From the NCBI GenBank assembly GCA_030066985.1, contig JASJAN010000050.1, positions 1-39,814 on the forward strand: 39,814 nucleotides of DNA. The letters run 5' to 3'. A model generated the notes under the pieces. It saw nothing but the letters and a program-made list of their open reading frames with translations. It had not been told where the DNA came from and ran no database searches. The translations under genes and the position numbers were made by a program. Every line of letters starts with the position of its first letter. Within the stretch, counting starts at the first letter, position 1. Positions 23,973-33,985 of this stretch are shown piece by piece. The DNA is from Desulfobacterales bacterium. GTDB lineage: Bacteria > Desulfobacterota > Desulfobacteria > Desulfobacterales > JAHEIW01.

Positions 23973-24028
23973 GGTTATTTGTTGTCAGTTATTTGTTATT
24001 GGTTTCTTGAACCGGTGAACCTTGAAAC
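23973..24028. repeat. GTTATTTG plus GGTGAACC repeat between murC and ftsQ
   Basis: GGTTATTTGTTGTCAGTTATTTGTTATTGG-type units are followed by TTGAACCGGTGAACCTTGAAACC units. These are members of the same two repeat families found elsewhere in the cluster. Confidence 0.55.
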
Positions 24029-24035
24029 CGACTTT

Positions 24036-25400
24036 TTATTTTTTTAGATACTTTTCACCGACTTTATACACGTCGCCGGCACCCAGTGTTAGCAGCACAT
24101 CCCCCGGCAGCAGGTTTTTTTTCAGAAAAGCAAGTGCCGGTTTTAAGCCATCGATATAAACGACTTCTTTGTGGCCGTGAGCTTTGATTTCCTCACAGAG
24201 TTTCTCAGAGTTCACCCCTTCGATTGGTTTTTCGCTGGCGGCGTATATCGGCATCACCACCAGAACGTCGGATTGGTAAAACGCCCGACTGAATTCATCA
24301 AAAAGGGCCTGGGTCCGGCTGTAGCGATGGGGTTGAAACACGACCACCTTGCGCCGGTCCGGCCAGTTTTCTTCAATGGCTTCCAGAGTGACTTTGATCT
24401 CTGTGGGGTGATGGCCGTAGTCATCGATAACCGTGATGCCATTTGTTTCGCCTTTGATTTCCAACCGCCGCTGAACCCCCTCAACGGTCTCCAGGGCGGT
24501 TTTGATGTGGTCAAAACTCACATCGAGTTCGGTGCCGACGGCGATGCTGGCGGTGGCATTATAGATATTATGGATGCCGGGCAGGTTCAGATCGATCATG
24601 CCCATTTTTTCGCCGTGGTGATAAACCGTAAAACGGCTTTTTTGCTGACTGAATTCGACATCCCGTATCTGAAAATCCGCCTGGGAGCTCATGCCGTAGG
24701 TCGTATAGCGTTTTTTCAACTGAGGGATTAGCTCCTGTATGGGTTCATTGTCCAGGCACAAAACCGCCAGGCCGTAAAAGGGTATGCGATCCATAAAGTT
24801 CAAGAAAACGTCCTTAATCGCATCCAGATCCGCGTAAAAATCCAGATGTTCCTTGTCGATATTGGTGACCACGGCGATGGTGGGTGAAAATTTTAAAAAT
24901 GAGCCGTCACTTTCATCTGCCTCGGCGACGATAAAGTCACCTTCACCCAGTACGGCATTGGAGCCGATACTTTTCAGTTTGCCACCGATCACCACCGTGG
25001 GGTCCAGGCCGCCCTGGGCCAGCACCGAGGCCACAATTGAGGTGGTGGATGTCTTGCCGTGAGCGCCGGCAATCGCAATGCTGTATTTTAAACGCATCAG
25101 CTCGGCGAGCATTTCAGCCCGCGGAATGACCGGAATCGATGCCTGACTGGCCGCCTCGACCTCAGGGTTAACCGTGTCAATGGCTGAGGAAACCACGACC
25201 ACATCGGCACCCTTGATATTCTCGGCCGCATGCCCCTTATATATCGTTCCGCCCAGTGTGTTTAAACGTGCGGTAATATCGGAGCTTTGCAGATCTGAGC
25301 CCGACACTTTGTAGCCCAGGTTCAGCAGCAACTCGGCAATTCCGCTCATGCCAATGCCGCCGATGCCGACAAAATGAATATGGTATTTCTTCAGATACAC
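24036..25400 (-). CDS. murC: UDP-N-acetylmuramate--L-alanine ligase
   Basis: A 454-residue Mur ligase. [28 protein letters not shown] is the N-terminal UDP-sugar-binding domain, [10 protein letters not shown] the ATP-binding P-loop, and [10 protein letters not shown] the typical MurC segment (YAHHP-like). It adds L-Ala to UDP-MurNAc in the cytoplasm. The start is GTG at 25400; no ATG in frame would keep the N-terminal GIGG motif intact. It lies 74 bases after murG and before ftsQ. Confidence 0.97.
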   Translation of the reverse strand: MYLKKYHIHFVGIGGIGMSGIAELLLNLGYKVSGSDLQSSDITARLNTLGGTIYKGHAAENIKGADVVVVSSAIDTVNPEVEAASQASIPVIPRAEMLAELMRLKYSIAIAGAHGKTSTTSIVASVLAQGGLDPTVVIGGKLKSIGSNAVLGEGDFIVAEADESDGSFLKFSPTIAVVTNIDKEHLDFYADLDAIKDVFLNFMDRIPFYGLAVLCLDNEPIQELIPQLKKRYTTYGMSSQADFQIRDVEFSQQKSRFTVYHHGEKMGMIDLNLPGIHNIYNATASIAVGTELDVSFDHIKTALETVEGVQRRLEIKGETNGITVIDDYGHHPTEIKVTLEAIEENWPDRRKVVVFQPHRYSRTQALFDEFSRAFYQSDVLVVMPIYAASEKPIEGVNSEKLCEEIKAHGHKEVVYIDGLKPALAFLKKNLLPGDVLLTLGAGDVYKVGEKYLKK

Positions 25401-25474
25401 AGGATTTCCAAGTTTAGGTCTCTATGTTAAGAACAGTAAAACCATGAAACCTGACAATTTTTCCATTGAACGAA

Positions 25475-26605
25475 TTACCCATTTGACGATTTGAGCAATT
25501 GATAGCAATCATCCACGATGTGTTGTGCGGCATCCGGATGACCCAACCGGCCGGCCTTCAGGGCCATTGCCTCAAGGGCCTGCGGGCTGGATGCATAAAA
25601 TTCGATTTTTTGGGCCAGGGCATCGGCCTGCAACTCTTTCTCATGAACCATTTCAGCAGCCCCTTTAGCGACCAGCGTGGCGGCATTCAGCGTCTGATGG
25701 TCATCAGCCGCAAAAGGGAAGGGGATAAAAATAACCGCTTTGCCCATGGCCGTTACCTCGGCTACCGTTGTGGCGCCGGCCCGGCAGATGATCAGATCCG
25801 CCTGCCGATACAGCGGGCCCATTTGCCTGAAAAAAGACTGCACTTTAGCCGCTACATTTTCACGCTCGTAGGCTTCGGCGACCATCTGTTCATCGCCTGA
25901 ACCGGTCTGATGAATGAAGTACAGCCCCTCTTTTTGGGTTAAATGGCTCAGGGCCTCAATCATGGTGGTGTTGATGCGGTGGGCTCCCTGGCTGCCACCG
26001 ACGATCAACACGCAAAACTTATCGTCTCCGGGGGCGACGGCCTCACCATTATGATGGTTTAACAGCTCTTTGCGCACCGGATTGCCGGTCAGCCGTATCT
26101 TATGCGGCGCAAATTGCGCTTTGGTATCATCAAAAGACACATAAATTCGATCGGCAAACCGCGCTAAGATCCGGTTGGTAATGCCGGGCAAAATATTTTG
26201 TTCATGCAGCACGATTTTGGTGCGCAACAGCCATGCGCCCACCACCACAGGGCCCGCTGAATAGCTGCCGAGCCCCAGAGTGAGGTCCGGATTGACGCTT
26301 TTTAAAATGCGCAATGCTTCGATAATTCCTTTGGGTATTTTCAACGCCGATTTGGCCTGGTTCCACATGCCGCGGCCCTTAATGCCTTCGGCTGTTACGG
26401 ATTCAAGTCTGAAATCTGTCTGGCTCAATACCGAGCGCTCCAATGGATTTCCCGTGCTGACAAACACAACCGTATTGTCTTTATTGCGTGCCATAAACTC
26501 CTGGGCGATGGCCAAACCCGGAAACAAATGACCGCCGGTGCCCCCACCGGCAATTACAATTCGAAGGGCTTTACTTTCGGAACCTGTTGATCCTGTACTG
26601 CCCAT
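25475..26605 (-). CDS. murG: UDP-GlcNAc:lipid I N-acetylglucosaminyltransferase
   Basis: A 376-residue GT-B glycosyltransferase. The N-terminal G-loop GGGTGGHLFPGLAIA and the second-domain GGSQGAHRIN, plus ICRAGATTVAEV and PFAADDHQTLNA, are all MurG hallmarks. It converts lipid I to lipid II on the inner face of the membrane. The N-terminus has an extra GSTGSTGSES stretch of simple sequence before the domain starts, which may be disordered; no later start keeps the G-loop. It follows ftsW after a repeat-filled gap. Confidence 0.97.
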   Translation of the reverse strand: MGSTGSTGSESKALRIVIAGGGTGGHLFPGLAIAQEFMARNKDNTVVFVSTGNPLERSVLSQTDFRLESVTAEGIKGRGMWNQAKSALKIPKGIIEALRILKSVNPDLTLGLGSYSAGPVVVGAWLLRTKIVLHEQNILPGITNRILARFADRIYVSFDDTKAQFAPHKIRLTGNPVRKELLNHHNGEAVAPGDDKFCVLIVGGSQGAHRINTTMIEALSHLTQKEGLYFIHQTGSGDEQMVAEAYERENVAAKVQSFFRQMGPLYRQADLIICRAGATTVAEVTAMGKAVIFIPFPFAADDHQTLNAATLVAKGAAEMVHEKELQADALAQKIEFYASSPQALEAMALKAGRLGHPDAAQHIVDDCYQLLKSSNG

Positions 26606-26621
26606 TTCTTAAGCCCTTCGA

Positions 26622-26720
26622 ATGTTATTCGTTATTTGTTATTAGAACCGAACCTGGTGACTGTTCGCCCGGCATATCGTCCGTTTTTCAAAAAACAACA
26701 AATAACAGATAACCAATAAC
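26622..26720. repeat. GTTATTTG-type inverted repeat between ftsW and murG
   Basis: Left units GTTATTCGTTATTTGTTATT, right units AACAAATAACAGATAACC and AATAACC, arranged as inverted halves around a GC-richer centre. It fills the gap between the two same-strand genes and would form a hairpin within the dcw transcript. Confidence 0.7.
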
Positions 26721-27836
26721 CTATAACTTGCTGGCTGCGCTGATATTCATCAATATGCCTATGGAGGCCATATTGAGCAGCAGCGACGTGCCCCCGTAAC
26801 TGAGCAGGGGCAAGGTCAAACCCTTGGTGGGCAGCAGCCCGAGGGCCACGCCCATATTGACCACGATTTGAAGTCCCATGGCGACCGTCAGCCCCACTGC
26901 CAGGTAAGCGCCGAATAAATCCGGTGCGCTGCGCGCAATGGCCACGCCGCGTATGATGATCCAGGCATACAGGCCGATGATGATGGCAACCCCCAGCAGC
27001 CCCAGCTCTTCGCCAATCACCGAAAATATAAAATCCGTATGCGGCTCCGGCAGATAGAAAAGCTTTTGATAGCCCTTGCCGATTCCGGTTCCCCAGAGCC
27101 CACCGGTCCCGAATGCCATCAGCGAGTGCACAATCTGGTAGCCCTCATCGCTTGAATGCTCCCAGGGGTTAAGAAAGCCCAAGATGCGTTTGGCGCGATA
27201 CTCGGCGTTGATTAAAAACAGATATGCCACCGGTAAAATGACCAGCATCGTGGCAAAAAGCTGATAAAATCGAACACCACCGATAAACAGCATGATCCAG
27301 GTTAGCGCTCCCAGAATAAAGACAGTGCCAAAGTCGGGCTGAATAAATATCAGGGCCACAAAACCGCCCAGCACCAGGACATGCGGTACAAAGCCGATTG
27401 AAAATTGTTTGATCTGATCTGACTTTTTTTCCATAGAGTAAGCCAGATAGATAACCAAAGCGATGCGGGCAAATTCAGATGGTTGAAACGAAAAACTGCC
27501 TAAGCGCATCCAGCGGGTGGACCCACCGGCAGTGAGCCCCAGATCGGTAAAATGAATCAACGCCAGCAGCGCCAGAGAAAGCCCAACCAGCGGGTAAGCC
27601 AGCGGGCGGTAATATCGATACGGGAAATGCCGCCCGGCCACCAGGATGATCAAGCCGGCCAGAGCGAACAGCGCCTGTTTTTTCAAGAAAAAAAAGTCGC
27701 TGCCGAATTTTTTGAGTGCCAGAGCCGAACTGGCGCTGTACACCATAACGATGCCGACGCCCACCAGGAAAAGCACTGGAAATAAGAGCTGGACGTCATA
27801 AAAAGCGGTTTGGCTATGGTGTTGTTTTTTTGTCAT
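26721..27836 (-). CDS. ftsW: Peptidoglycan glycosyltransferase FtsW
   Basis: A 371-residue SEDS-family protein with about ten membrane helices. Motifs: GGSTRWMRLGSFSFQPSEFARIA, YLPEPHTDFIFSVIGEELG, and GLLPTKGLTLPLLSYGGTSLLL near the C-terminus. It polymerises glycan strands from lipid II together with FtsI. It lies 66 bases after murD. Confidence 0.97.
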   Translation of the reverse strand: MTKKQHHSQTAFYDVQLLFPVLFLVGVGIVMVYSASSALALKKFGSDFFFLKKQALFALAGLIILVAGRHFPYRYYRPLAYPLVGLSLALLALIHFTDLGLTAGGSTRWMRLGSFSFQPSEFARIALVIYLAYSMEKKSDQIKQFSIGFVPHVLVLGGFVALIFIQPDFGTVFILGALTWIMLFIGGVRFYQLFATMLVILPVAYLFLINAEYRAKRILGFLNPWEHSSDEGYQIVHSLMAFGTGGLWGTGIGKGYQKLFYLPEPHTDFIFSVIGEELGLLGVAIIIGLYAWIIIRGVAIARSAPDLFGAYLAVGLTVAMGLQIVVNMGVALGLLPTKGLTLPLLSYGGTSLLLNMASIGILMNISAASKL

Positions 27837-27902
27837 TGTTATCAGGTTTAGCCGGTTGGCCCGATGAGCCCGTTACCGGTTTGGTGATTCAGACCAAAGG
27901 AT

Positions 27903-29357
27903 TCAATCCATCTCATTAGGCCTTTTGGCTTTACTTTGTAATTTATTAACCGCTTGGCGGAAATCATCTCCCCGTTTGGCATAGCTGCTGTACCAGTCAA
28001 AACTGGCACATCCCGGCGACAATAAAACCACATCATGCGGGTCTGCATCTTCAAAAGCTGTTGCCACTGCAGCGGACATTGAATCTGCGGTCTTTGTCGG
28101 CGCCAGCCGGCCGAGGGCTTTTTTGATGCGGCCGGCTGCTTCGCCCATAACAATCAGTTCTTTGACGGACCTGCGTAAAGCGTTTTCAAGTGCCTTGAAA
28201 TTACCACCCTTGTCACGGCCGCCCATCAGCAGCAACACCGGTTTGGAAAAGCAGTCCAGCGCTCGCAGCACACCGTCCACATTGGTGGCCTTGGAATCAT
28301 TGTAAAATAAAACCTCATCGATGGTGGCCACATGTTCGAGCCGGTGGGGCAGGCCTTTGAAGGTGTCCAGGGTTTGTTGAATCCCTTCTCTGGTTGCTCC
28401 GGCCGCCAACGCGGCCAAACTGGCCGCACACACATTTTCATAATTGTGCCGACCAATCAGAGCGGTTGCGGTGATATCCAAGTCCGTGTGAATTCGGCCA
28501 GCGACGAGCGTCTTGGCCTGAGCTCGGGTCGAAGGCTCGGTCGAGTCGATTTTGGATTCGATTGGCTTTACTTTAGCCAGATTCAAAATGATGCGCCTTC
28601 CGTTTAAGACAGCGCCCTGTTCATCTGCCTCTAACGCTGGAAAAAACAACCGCTGGCTTTTAATGTGCTTCGTTTTGGCGCGAATCAGCGCATCTGAACC
28701 ATTGAGGACGGCAACGTCACCGGCCTGCTGGTTTTCAAAAATCCGCATCTTTGAATCCGCATAGGCCTCAAAATCCGGGTAGCGGTCCAGATGGTCCGCC
28801 GTGATATTCAACAGCACGCTGATGCTTGGCCGAAAACGATCAATGGTGTCTAGCTGAAAACTGCTGATTTCAGCCACAACGAGCTGCTCATTTTGACCGC
28901 TGCTGACATATTCGATCAGAGGATTGCCAATATTACCGCCCACAAAGGTTGAAAAACCGGAATTTTGCAGTATCTGGCCCAATAGCTCAGTGGTTGTGGT
29001 TTTGCCATTGGTACCGGTCACCGCCACGATGGGGGCTCGGATAAACCGGGCGGCCAACTCCACCTCACCGACGACCGGAACGCCCTGGGCTCTGGCCCGT
29101 GCGACCGGTTCAATGGTATGTGAAACGCCCGGGCTAATGACAATCAGATCCGATTTTTGAAAAACAGCGCTGCGGTGGGGCCCCAGTTCAACATCAATGC
29201 CCATCTGACGCAGTTCTTTGATCCCATCACCCAGCTCCGTTTCAGCGGCGGTGTCTGTGGCCGCTATCTGGGCACCCTGTTGGTGCAGAAAACGGGCTGC
29301 CGCAAGGCCGGTGCGGCCAATGCCGACAATCAAGATTTTTTTACCGGCTAATTCCAT
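27903..29357 (-). CDS. murD: UDP-N-acetylmuramoyl-L-alanine--D-glutamate ligase
   Basis: A 484-residue Mur ligase. GKKILIVGIGRTGLAAARFL is the N-terminal UDP-binding domain, VTGTNGKTTTTELLGQIL the P-loop, and FYNDSKATNVDGVLRAL and LLMGGRDKGGNF belong to the C-terminal domain. It adds D-Glu. It is about 40 residues longer than usual, owing to an insert (about residues 245-295, VLNGRR...KPIESKIDSTEPSTRAQ). ATG at 29357 is used; a TTG directly before it is possible. It is followed by ftsW and preceded by a repeat and mraY. Confidence 0.97.
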   Translation of the reverse strand: MELAGKKILIVGIGRTGLAAARFLHQQGAQIAATDTAAETELGDGIKELRQMGIDVELGPHRSAVFQKSDLIVISPGVSHTIEPVARARAQGVPVVGEVELAARFIRAPIVAVTGTNGKTTTTELLGQILQNSGFSTFVGGNIGNPLIEYVSSGQNEQLVVAEISSFQLDTIDRFRPSISVLLNITADHLDRYPDFEAYADSKMRIFENQQAGDVAVLNGSDALIRAKTKHIKSQRLFFPALEADEQGAVLNGRRIILNLAKVKPIESKIDSTEPSTRAQAKTLVAGRIHTDLDITATALIGRHNYENVCAASLAALAAGATREGIQQTLDTFKGLPHRLEHVATIDEVLFYNDSKATNVDGVLRALDCFSKPVLLLMGGRDKGGNFKALENALRRSVKELIVMGEAAGRIKKALGRLAPTKTADSMSAAVATAFEDADPHDVVLLSPGCASFDWYSSYAKRGDDFRQAVNKLQSKAKRPNEMD

Positions 29358-29411
29358 CAATAATGTCCAAACAATCCAATCGGTGTATCTAAAATCCTGC
29401 CTGTAATTTAC

Positions 29412-29522
29412 CGGAGTAATGGAGTAGTGGAGTGTTGGAGTGGTGGACTCCTATTTCTGCACTACTCCAATGTTTTTTTATCGCATTACTCCATTACTCC
29501 AATACTCCAGCACTCCAATGCT
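29412..29522. repeat. GGAGTAATG/ACTCCAAT inverted repeat between mraY and murD
   Basis: Left half: GGAGTAATGGAGTAGTGGAG, TGTTGGAGTGGTGGA units of about 7-8 bases. Right half: ACTACTCCAATG, ATTACTCCATTACTCC, AATACTCCAGCACTCC units. The halves are reverse complements, separated by about 20 bases including a T-run, so a long imperfect hairpin is expected inside the operon. Confidence 0.8.
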
Positions 29523-29528
29523 TAATGG

Positions 29529-30608
29529 TTATCTCAGCTTGAGCGTACTCATTGCCAGCAGCGCCAGCGCAATAGCAATGATCCAAAACCTTACGATGAC
29601 CTTGGGCTCCGGCCAGCCTTTCAGCTCAAAGTGGTGATGCAGCGGCGCCATTTTGAAAATTCGACGCCCGCTGGTCATCTTGAAAAAACTGACCTGAAAA
29701 ATGACCGATAAAGCTTCGATCACAAACAAACCACCTACCAGCACCAGCAGGATTTCCTGTTTGGTGATAACGGCCATTGCGCCCAGGGCCGCGCCGAGTG
29801 ACAACGAACCGACGTCGCCCATGAAGATCTGGGCCGGATAGGCATTGAACCACAAAAAGCCCATACCGGCACCGGCCAGGGTACCGCAAATGATGGCCAC
29901 TTCACCGCTGCCGGCCACGTAATTGATCTGCAGGTACTCAGAAATCTTGATATGGCCGGCAACATAGGCAAAAAACATATAGGTGGTGGCGGCAATGATC
30001 ACCGGGCCAATGGCCAAACCATCGAGCCCGTCGGTTAAATTAACGGCATTGGAAGCCGCCACAATCACCAGAGCAGCGAAAAATATGTAGCCCCAGCCCA
30101 GGTCCGGCGAGAGCTTTTTTAAAAACGGTATGGTGACCTCGGTGGAAAAGTTCGGGCTGGCGTAAACCAGCACGCCGGTGATGATGGCCAGGGCAATTTG
30201 CAGTCCGAATTTTTTGCGCACCGACAGGCCCTTGCTGCGTTTCTTTACTTGCATCAGATAGTCGTCTACAAAGCCCACCAGGCCGTAGCCGACAATCACA
30301 AACAGCATAATCCAGACAAAATAATTGGTCAGATCACTCCACAAAAGCGTTGAGACCACGCTGGAGAACACAATCAACAGACCGCCCATGGTGGGTGTGC
30401 CGGCCTTGGACAGGTGGCTTTCAGGTCCGTCGTCACGAATGTATTGCTTCACCTGCATGCCGCTGAGCTTGCGAATAATCCAGGGGCCGAGCAGAAAACA
30501 GATCAAAAACGCCGTCAGGCTGGCATAAATGGTCCGAAAGGTAATGTAGCGAAATACATTGAAAACCGACAGCGTCGTATGTAACGGATATAGCAGGTGA
30601 TACAGCAT
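29529..30608 (-). CDS. mraY: Phospho-N-acetylmuramoyl-pentapeptide-transferase
   Basis: A 359-residue, ten-helix membrane enzyme that makes lipid I from UDP-MurNAc-pentapeptide and undecaprenyl phosphate. Motifs: [32 protein letters not shown] (Mg-binding DD), [35 protein letters not shown] and [13 protein letters not shown]. The length is normal. It lies between murF (347-bp gap filled by repeats) and murD. Confidence 0.98.
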   Translation of the reverse strand: MLYHLLYPLHTTLSVFNVFRYITFRTIYASLTAFLICFLLGPWIIRKLSGMQVKQYIRDDGPESHLSKAGTPTMGGLLIVFSSVVSTLLWSDLTNYFVWIMLFVIVGYGLVGFVDDYLMQVKKRSKGLSVRKKFGLQIALAIITGVLVYASPNFSTEVTIPFLKKLSPDLGWGYIFFAALVIVAASNAVNLTDGLDGLAIGPVIIAATTYMFFAYVAGHIKISEYLQINYVAGSGEVAIICGTLAGAGMGFLWFNAYPAQIFMGDVGSLSLGAALGAMAVITKQEILLVLVGGLFVIEALSVIFQVSFFKMTSGRRIFKMAPLHHHFELKGWPEPKVIVRFWIIAIALALLAMSTLKLR

Positions 30609-30955
30609 AAGCTCGTTATTTGTTATTGGTTATTGGTTATTTGGGTCCTATCGCGGCTGAAAGCCGCGCCCATGATTTTGTTCGGTCAGTTCAAGTGGCT
30701 TGTCGCCAGGATCAAAATGTGGCACTTACAAATTTTAGGCATTTTAGGCACTTTCTTTAGAGTGCTACCCGCCCGCCTCGCCCGTCCGCCGCAATCTGCG
30801 TATGCTTGAGAGCGGGACAGTCAACAGCGATGGCGAGCAGGCAGCAGCAGCCTACCTTGGTTATTGGTTATTCGTTATTGGTTATTTGAATCCTTTTTGT
30901 GGCTGAAAGTCGCCCTCCCTAATAACAAATAACCATTAACCAATAACCATTAAGA
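30609..30955. repeat. 347-bp repeat-rich gap between murF and mraY
   Basis: No gene is seen. A direct repeat of about 41-44 bases (30630-30670 and 30875-30918) joins a GTTATTGGTTATTTG stretch to a GGCTGAAAG.CGC hairpin (in the first copy CGCGGCT/AGCCGCG, 30652-30668). Between the copies is a TTTTAGGCA repeat (30732-30753, identical to 4508-4529). After the second copy, AATAACAAATAACC, ATTAACC and AATAACC units (30920-30952) are inverted to the GTTATTGG units. Such a block inside the dcw operon could lower read-through or stabilise mRNA ends. Confidence 0.7.
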
Positions 30956-32389
30956 TTAAGCCTCCGGCTTAATCTTCGTCCAATCTTTCAAACCTTTAAC
31001 AATGGTGTCCATGCGGGCGCCGCGGGACCCTTTGACCAGAACCCAATCACCGGGTTTCAGCGATTGCTTGAGGGTATCGAGGATCTCCTCACGGGTCCCG
31101 GCAAATATATCAGCTGGTTTCATTTTGGCACCCATGGCACCGACAACCACAGCGCCAGCAAATTCTCCGGTGACGAGCAGCTTGTCGATGTTGGCGGCCG
31201 CTGCCCAGGCGCCTACCTGTTTGTGCAGCGATTCCGCCTGGTCTCCCAGCTCCAGCATATCACCGGCCACAAATAGACTGCGGCTATTGCTTCGCAAGGT
31301 CCTCAAAGTCGTAATAGCAGCCTTCATCGATTCCGGATTGGCATTATAAGTGTCGTCGATGATATGGATGCCGTTTGCCGTTTGAAAAACATCCATTCGG
31401 CCCCACACAGGTTGAAAGCTCTCTAAACCGGCCTTGATGTCATCTGCCGACAACGCCAGCAAGTTGCCCACCGCGGCAGCAGCCAGTGCATTGAGGACCA
31501 TGAATTGTCCCGGGACACTCAGGTCCACCATCAACTGCTCCTCAGGCAAATGCAGGCTGAAGGAAATGCCGCTTGTTTTTTCGTTTACCGCGCTGGCCCG
31601 AATCTCAGCGTTCTTGGACAAACCGAAAAAAACAACCTCTCTGTCTGTGTGGTCTGCCATCTTAGAGACTCTGCGGTCATCGGCATTTAACACCGCCTTG
31701 CCTCCGGTATTCAGATGTTGGATCAGCTGCTCTTTTTCGCGCATGACGCCATCCATAGACCCCAGACCTTCAAGGTGTGCCGGGCCGACATTGGTAACCA
31801 CACCGATATCCGGGGAGCAGATCTGGGTCAGACGTGCAATTTCACCGGGGCTGTTGGTACCCAGCTCCACTACGGCCTGCTCATATTCGCTTGTCAGCCG
31901 CAGCAGGGTCAGGGGCACACCGATCTGATTGTTATAATTGCCGATGGTTGCCAGGGTGCTGTATTTTTGAGCCACCACCTGAGCGGTCATCTGGCGAGTG
32001 GTGGTCTTGCCGTTTGAACCGGTAATCGCCACAACTGGAATACCGGATCGTAAACGGTGAAAAGCAGCCAGGTCACCCAGCGCGCGGGTGGTGTCGCCAA
32101 CCGCCACGCAAGCGATGTGTGAGCCCTGCCAATCGGCAATCGGCAAATCCGCTGCTTTATCGCGGCTGACCATCAGACCGCCAATGCCCTGCTGAACCAC
32201 TTCATTGGCAAAGGTGTGCCCATCGTGGACATCACCGACAATGGCAACGAACAAGTCGCGGGATGATATCTCACGCGAATCGATGCTGATGTTCTCAAAT
32301 CCCTGGCTTGGGTCACCACACAATAGGTCGCCGCCGGTGGCTTTCAGAATATCCGCTAATGTCCATGGTGTTGCCTGTGTGGTTGCCAT
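30956..32389 (-). CDS. murF: UDP-MurNAc-tripeptide--D-alanyl-D-alanine ligase
   Basis: A 477-residue Mur ligase. AITGSNGKTTTRQMTA is the ATP P-loop, VVELGTNSPGEIARL and NVGPAHLEGLGS the central domain, and DDTYNANPESMKAAI with FVAGDMLELG are MurF-specific. It completes the UDP-MurNAc-pentapeptide. It lies 63 bases after murE. Confidence 0.97.
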   Translation of the reverse strand: MATTQATPWTLADILKATGGDLLCGDPSQGFENISIDSREISSRDLFVAIVGDVHDGHTFANEVVQQGIGGLMVSRDKAADLPIADWQGSHIACVAVGDTTRALGDLAAFHRLRSGIPVVAITGSNGKTTTRQMTAQVVAQKYSTLATIGNYNNQIGVPLTLLRLTSEYEQAVVELGTNSPGEIARLTQICSPDIGVVTNVGPAHLEGLGSMDGVMREKEQLIQHLNTGGKAVLNADDRRVSKMADHTDREVVFFGLSKNAEIRASAVNEKTSGISFSLHLPEEQLMVDLSVPGQFMVLNALAAAAVGNLLALSADDIKAGLESFQPVWGRMDVFQTANGIHIIDDTYNANPESMKAAITTLRTLRSNSRSLFVAGDMLELGDQAESLHKQVGAWAAAANIDKLLVTGEFAGAVVVGAMGAKMKPADIFAGTREEILDTLKQSLKPGDWVLVKGSRGARMDTIVKGLKDWTKIKPEA

Positions 32390-32452
32390 TACCCAATACC
32401 GGTTTGGTTGTTAAATTTTGAAATTCCGTTGGCTGTTACCTTGCAATTGCCG

Positions 32453-33985
32453 TCAGGCAGCCAGCTGAGCCAGTGCATTTCGGGCCTCCAGCCGGTCATC
32501 AAAATCAACGGTTGTCGTTCCCAAGATTTGATAGGTTTCATGACCCTTTCCGGCGATCAGCACCGTATCGCCGCTGCTGGACATTTCAATTCCCAATCGG
32601 ATCGCCTGTTTGCGGTCCGCTTCGATCACATAGCCTTTTTGTTTAAACCCATTGCTCAAGTCAGCCCGTTGATAATGCCGTCCGTGGGCTTTTTGAGCCC
32701 CGTCCATAATGTGATCTATAATGATCATCGGATCCTCTGTGCGGGGATTGTCCGATGTGATCACTGCCAGATCGCAGAGGCGGGCTGCAATTTCACCCAT
32801 CAGCGGGCGTTTGTCCTTATCTCTGTCGCCGCCGCAGCCAAACACGCAGATGATTCTGGCTTGCATGATCCCTTTGAGGGCCATGATCACATTTTCCAGC
32901 GCGTCAGGTGTATGGGCATAATCCACGTACACATACCGCTCGATGTTGTTTTCAATCAATTCCAGACGCCCCGGAATAGTCGTTACTGTCTCGATGCCGG
33001 ATTTTATGTGTGCATTTGAAAGTTCCAATGCCGCGCCCACGCCGGCCGCACACAGGATATTTTCAAGGTTGTGTTCGCCGACCAGGCGGGATTCAAATTC
33101 AAATGTGCCCCTCGGGGTCATGATTTCACCTTTGATGCGGCTGCGACCGCAATGCGCATTCTGAGCATGAACGGTGTCATTTGATTCCAAACCGGTGCTG
33201 ATGACCGGCACGCTCACCATCTGGGCAAGTTCTTTGCCGCTGGCATTGTTGCCATTGATGACGGCAACTGCCTGCGCGCTTTTGGGCCCCTGAACCAGAT
33301 AGTCGGTAAAAAGACGCTGTTTGCTCTTCCAATAAGACTGCATATCACCGTGAAAATCGAGATGGTCCTGGCTCAAATTGATAAATACCGCTACATCAAA
33401 CCAGCAGCGCCGAATTCGCTGCAGATCAATGGCGTGTGATGACGCTTCCATGACCACATGGCTGATCCCGCAGCGCAGCATGTCACTTAAAATTCGCTGC
33501 AGGTCCAGCGACTCGGGTGTGGTGATCGGGTTGTCAAATGTATCGCCGCCATAACGATAATTAATGGTTCCGATGACACCCACCGCCAATCCGGCCTGTT
33601 GCAGGATACTTTCCACCAGGTAGGCAGTGGTGGTTTTTCCGTTGGTACCGGTGATGCCGATGACGGTTAATTGCCCCGATGGATTGCCGTAAAAGTGAGC
33701 TGCGATATCCGCCAGCGCTTGCCGGGTGTCTGCCACCCGCACGTGGGGGACTTTGCAATCGATTGCTTTTTGCGAAACGATGGCAACCGCACCGCGTTTA
33801 ATTGCATCTTCGATAAAATCATGCCCGTCGGCTGATTGCCCACTGATGGCAACGAACGAACCGCCGGGCTGGACTTCCTGAGACCGATAATGAATCGCTT
33901 CGATCTGAGGATCGCTGTCCTTTACAGCACCCGCATGCTCAACTGACAATGGTTTGACTGCCTTAACCAGATTCGAAAATTTCAA
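32453..33985 (-). CDS. murE: UDP-MurNAc-L-Ala-D-Glu--meso-diaminopimelate ligase
   Basis: A 510-residue Mur ligase. GITGTNGKTTTAYLVES is the P-loop, YVDYAHTPDALENV the central region, and DNPRTEDP the motif that in MurE selects meso-diaminopimelate, implying A1-gamma type peptidoglycan. The start codon appears to be TTG at 33983-33985, overlapping the ftsI stop TGA; the protein then begins KFSNLVKAVKPL, as MurE proteins do. No ATG nearby would keep the N-terminal UDP-binding domain. Confidence 0.97.
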   Translation of the reverse strand: MKFSNLVKAVKPLSVEHAGAVKDSDPQIEAIHYRSQEVQPGGSFVAISGQSADGHDFIEDAIKRGAVAIVSQKAIDCKVPHVRVADTRQALADIAAHFYGNPSGQLTVIGITGTNGKTTTAYLVESILQQAGLAVGVIGTINYRYGGDTFDNPITTPESLDLQRILSDMLRCGISHVVMEASSHAIDLQRIRRCWFDVAVFINLSQDHLDFHGDMQSYWKSKQRLFTDYLVQGPKSAQAVAVINGNNASGKELAQMVSVPVISTGLESNDTVHAQNAHCGRSRIKGEIMTPRGTFEFESRLVGEHNLENILCAAGVGAALELSNAHIKSGIETVTTIPGRLELIENNIERYVYVDYAHTPDALENVIMALKGIMQARIICVFGCGGDRDKDKRPLMGEIAARLCDLAVITSDNPRTEDPMIIIDHIMDGAQKAHGRHYQRADLSNGFKQKGYVIEADRKQAIRLGIEMSSSGDTVLIAGKGHETYQILGTTTVDFDDRLEARNALAQLAA

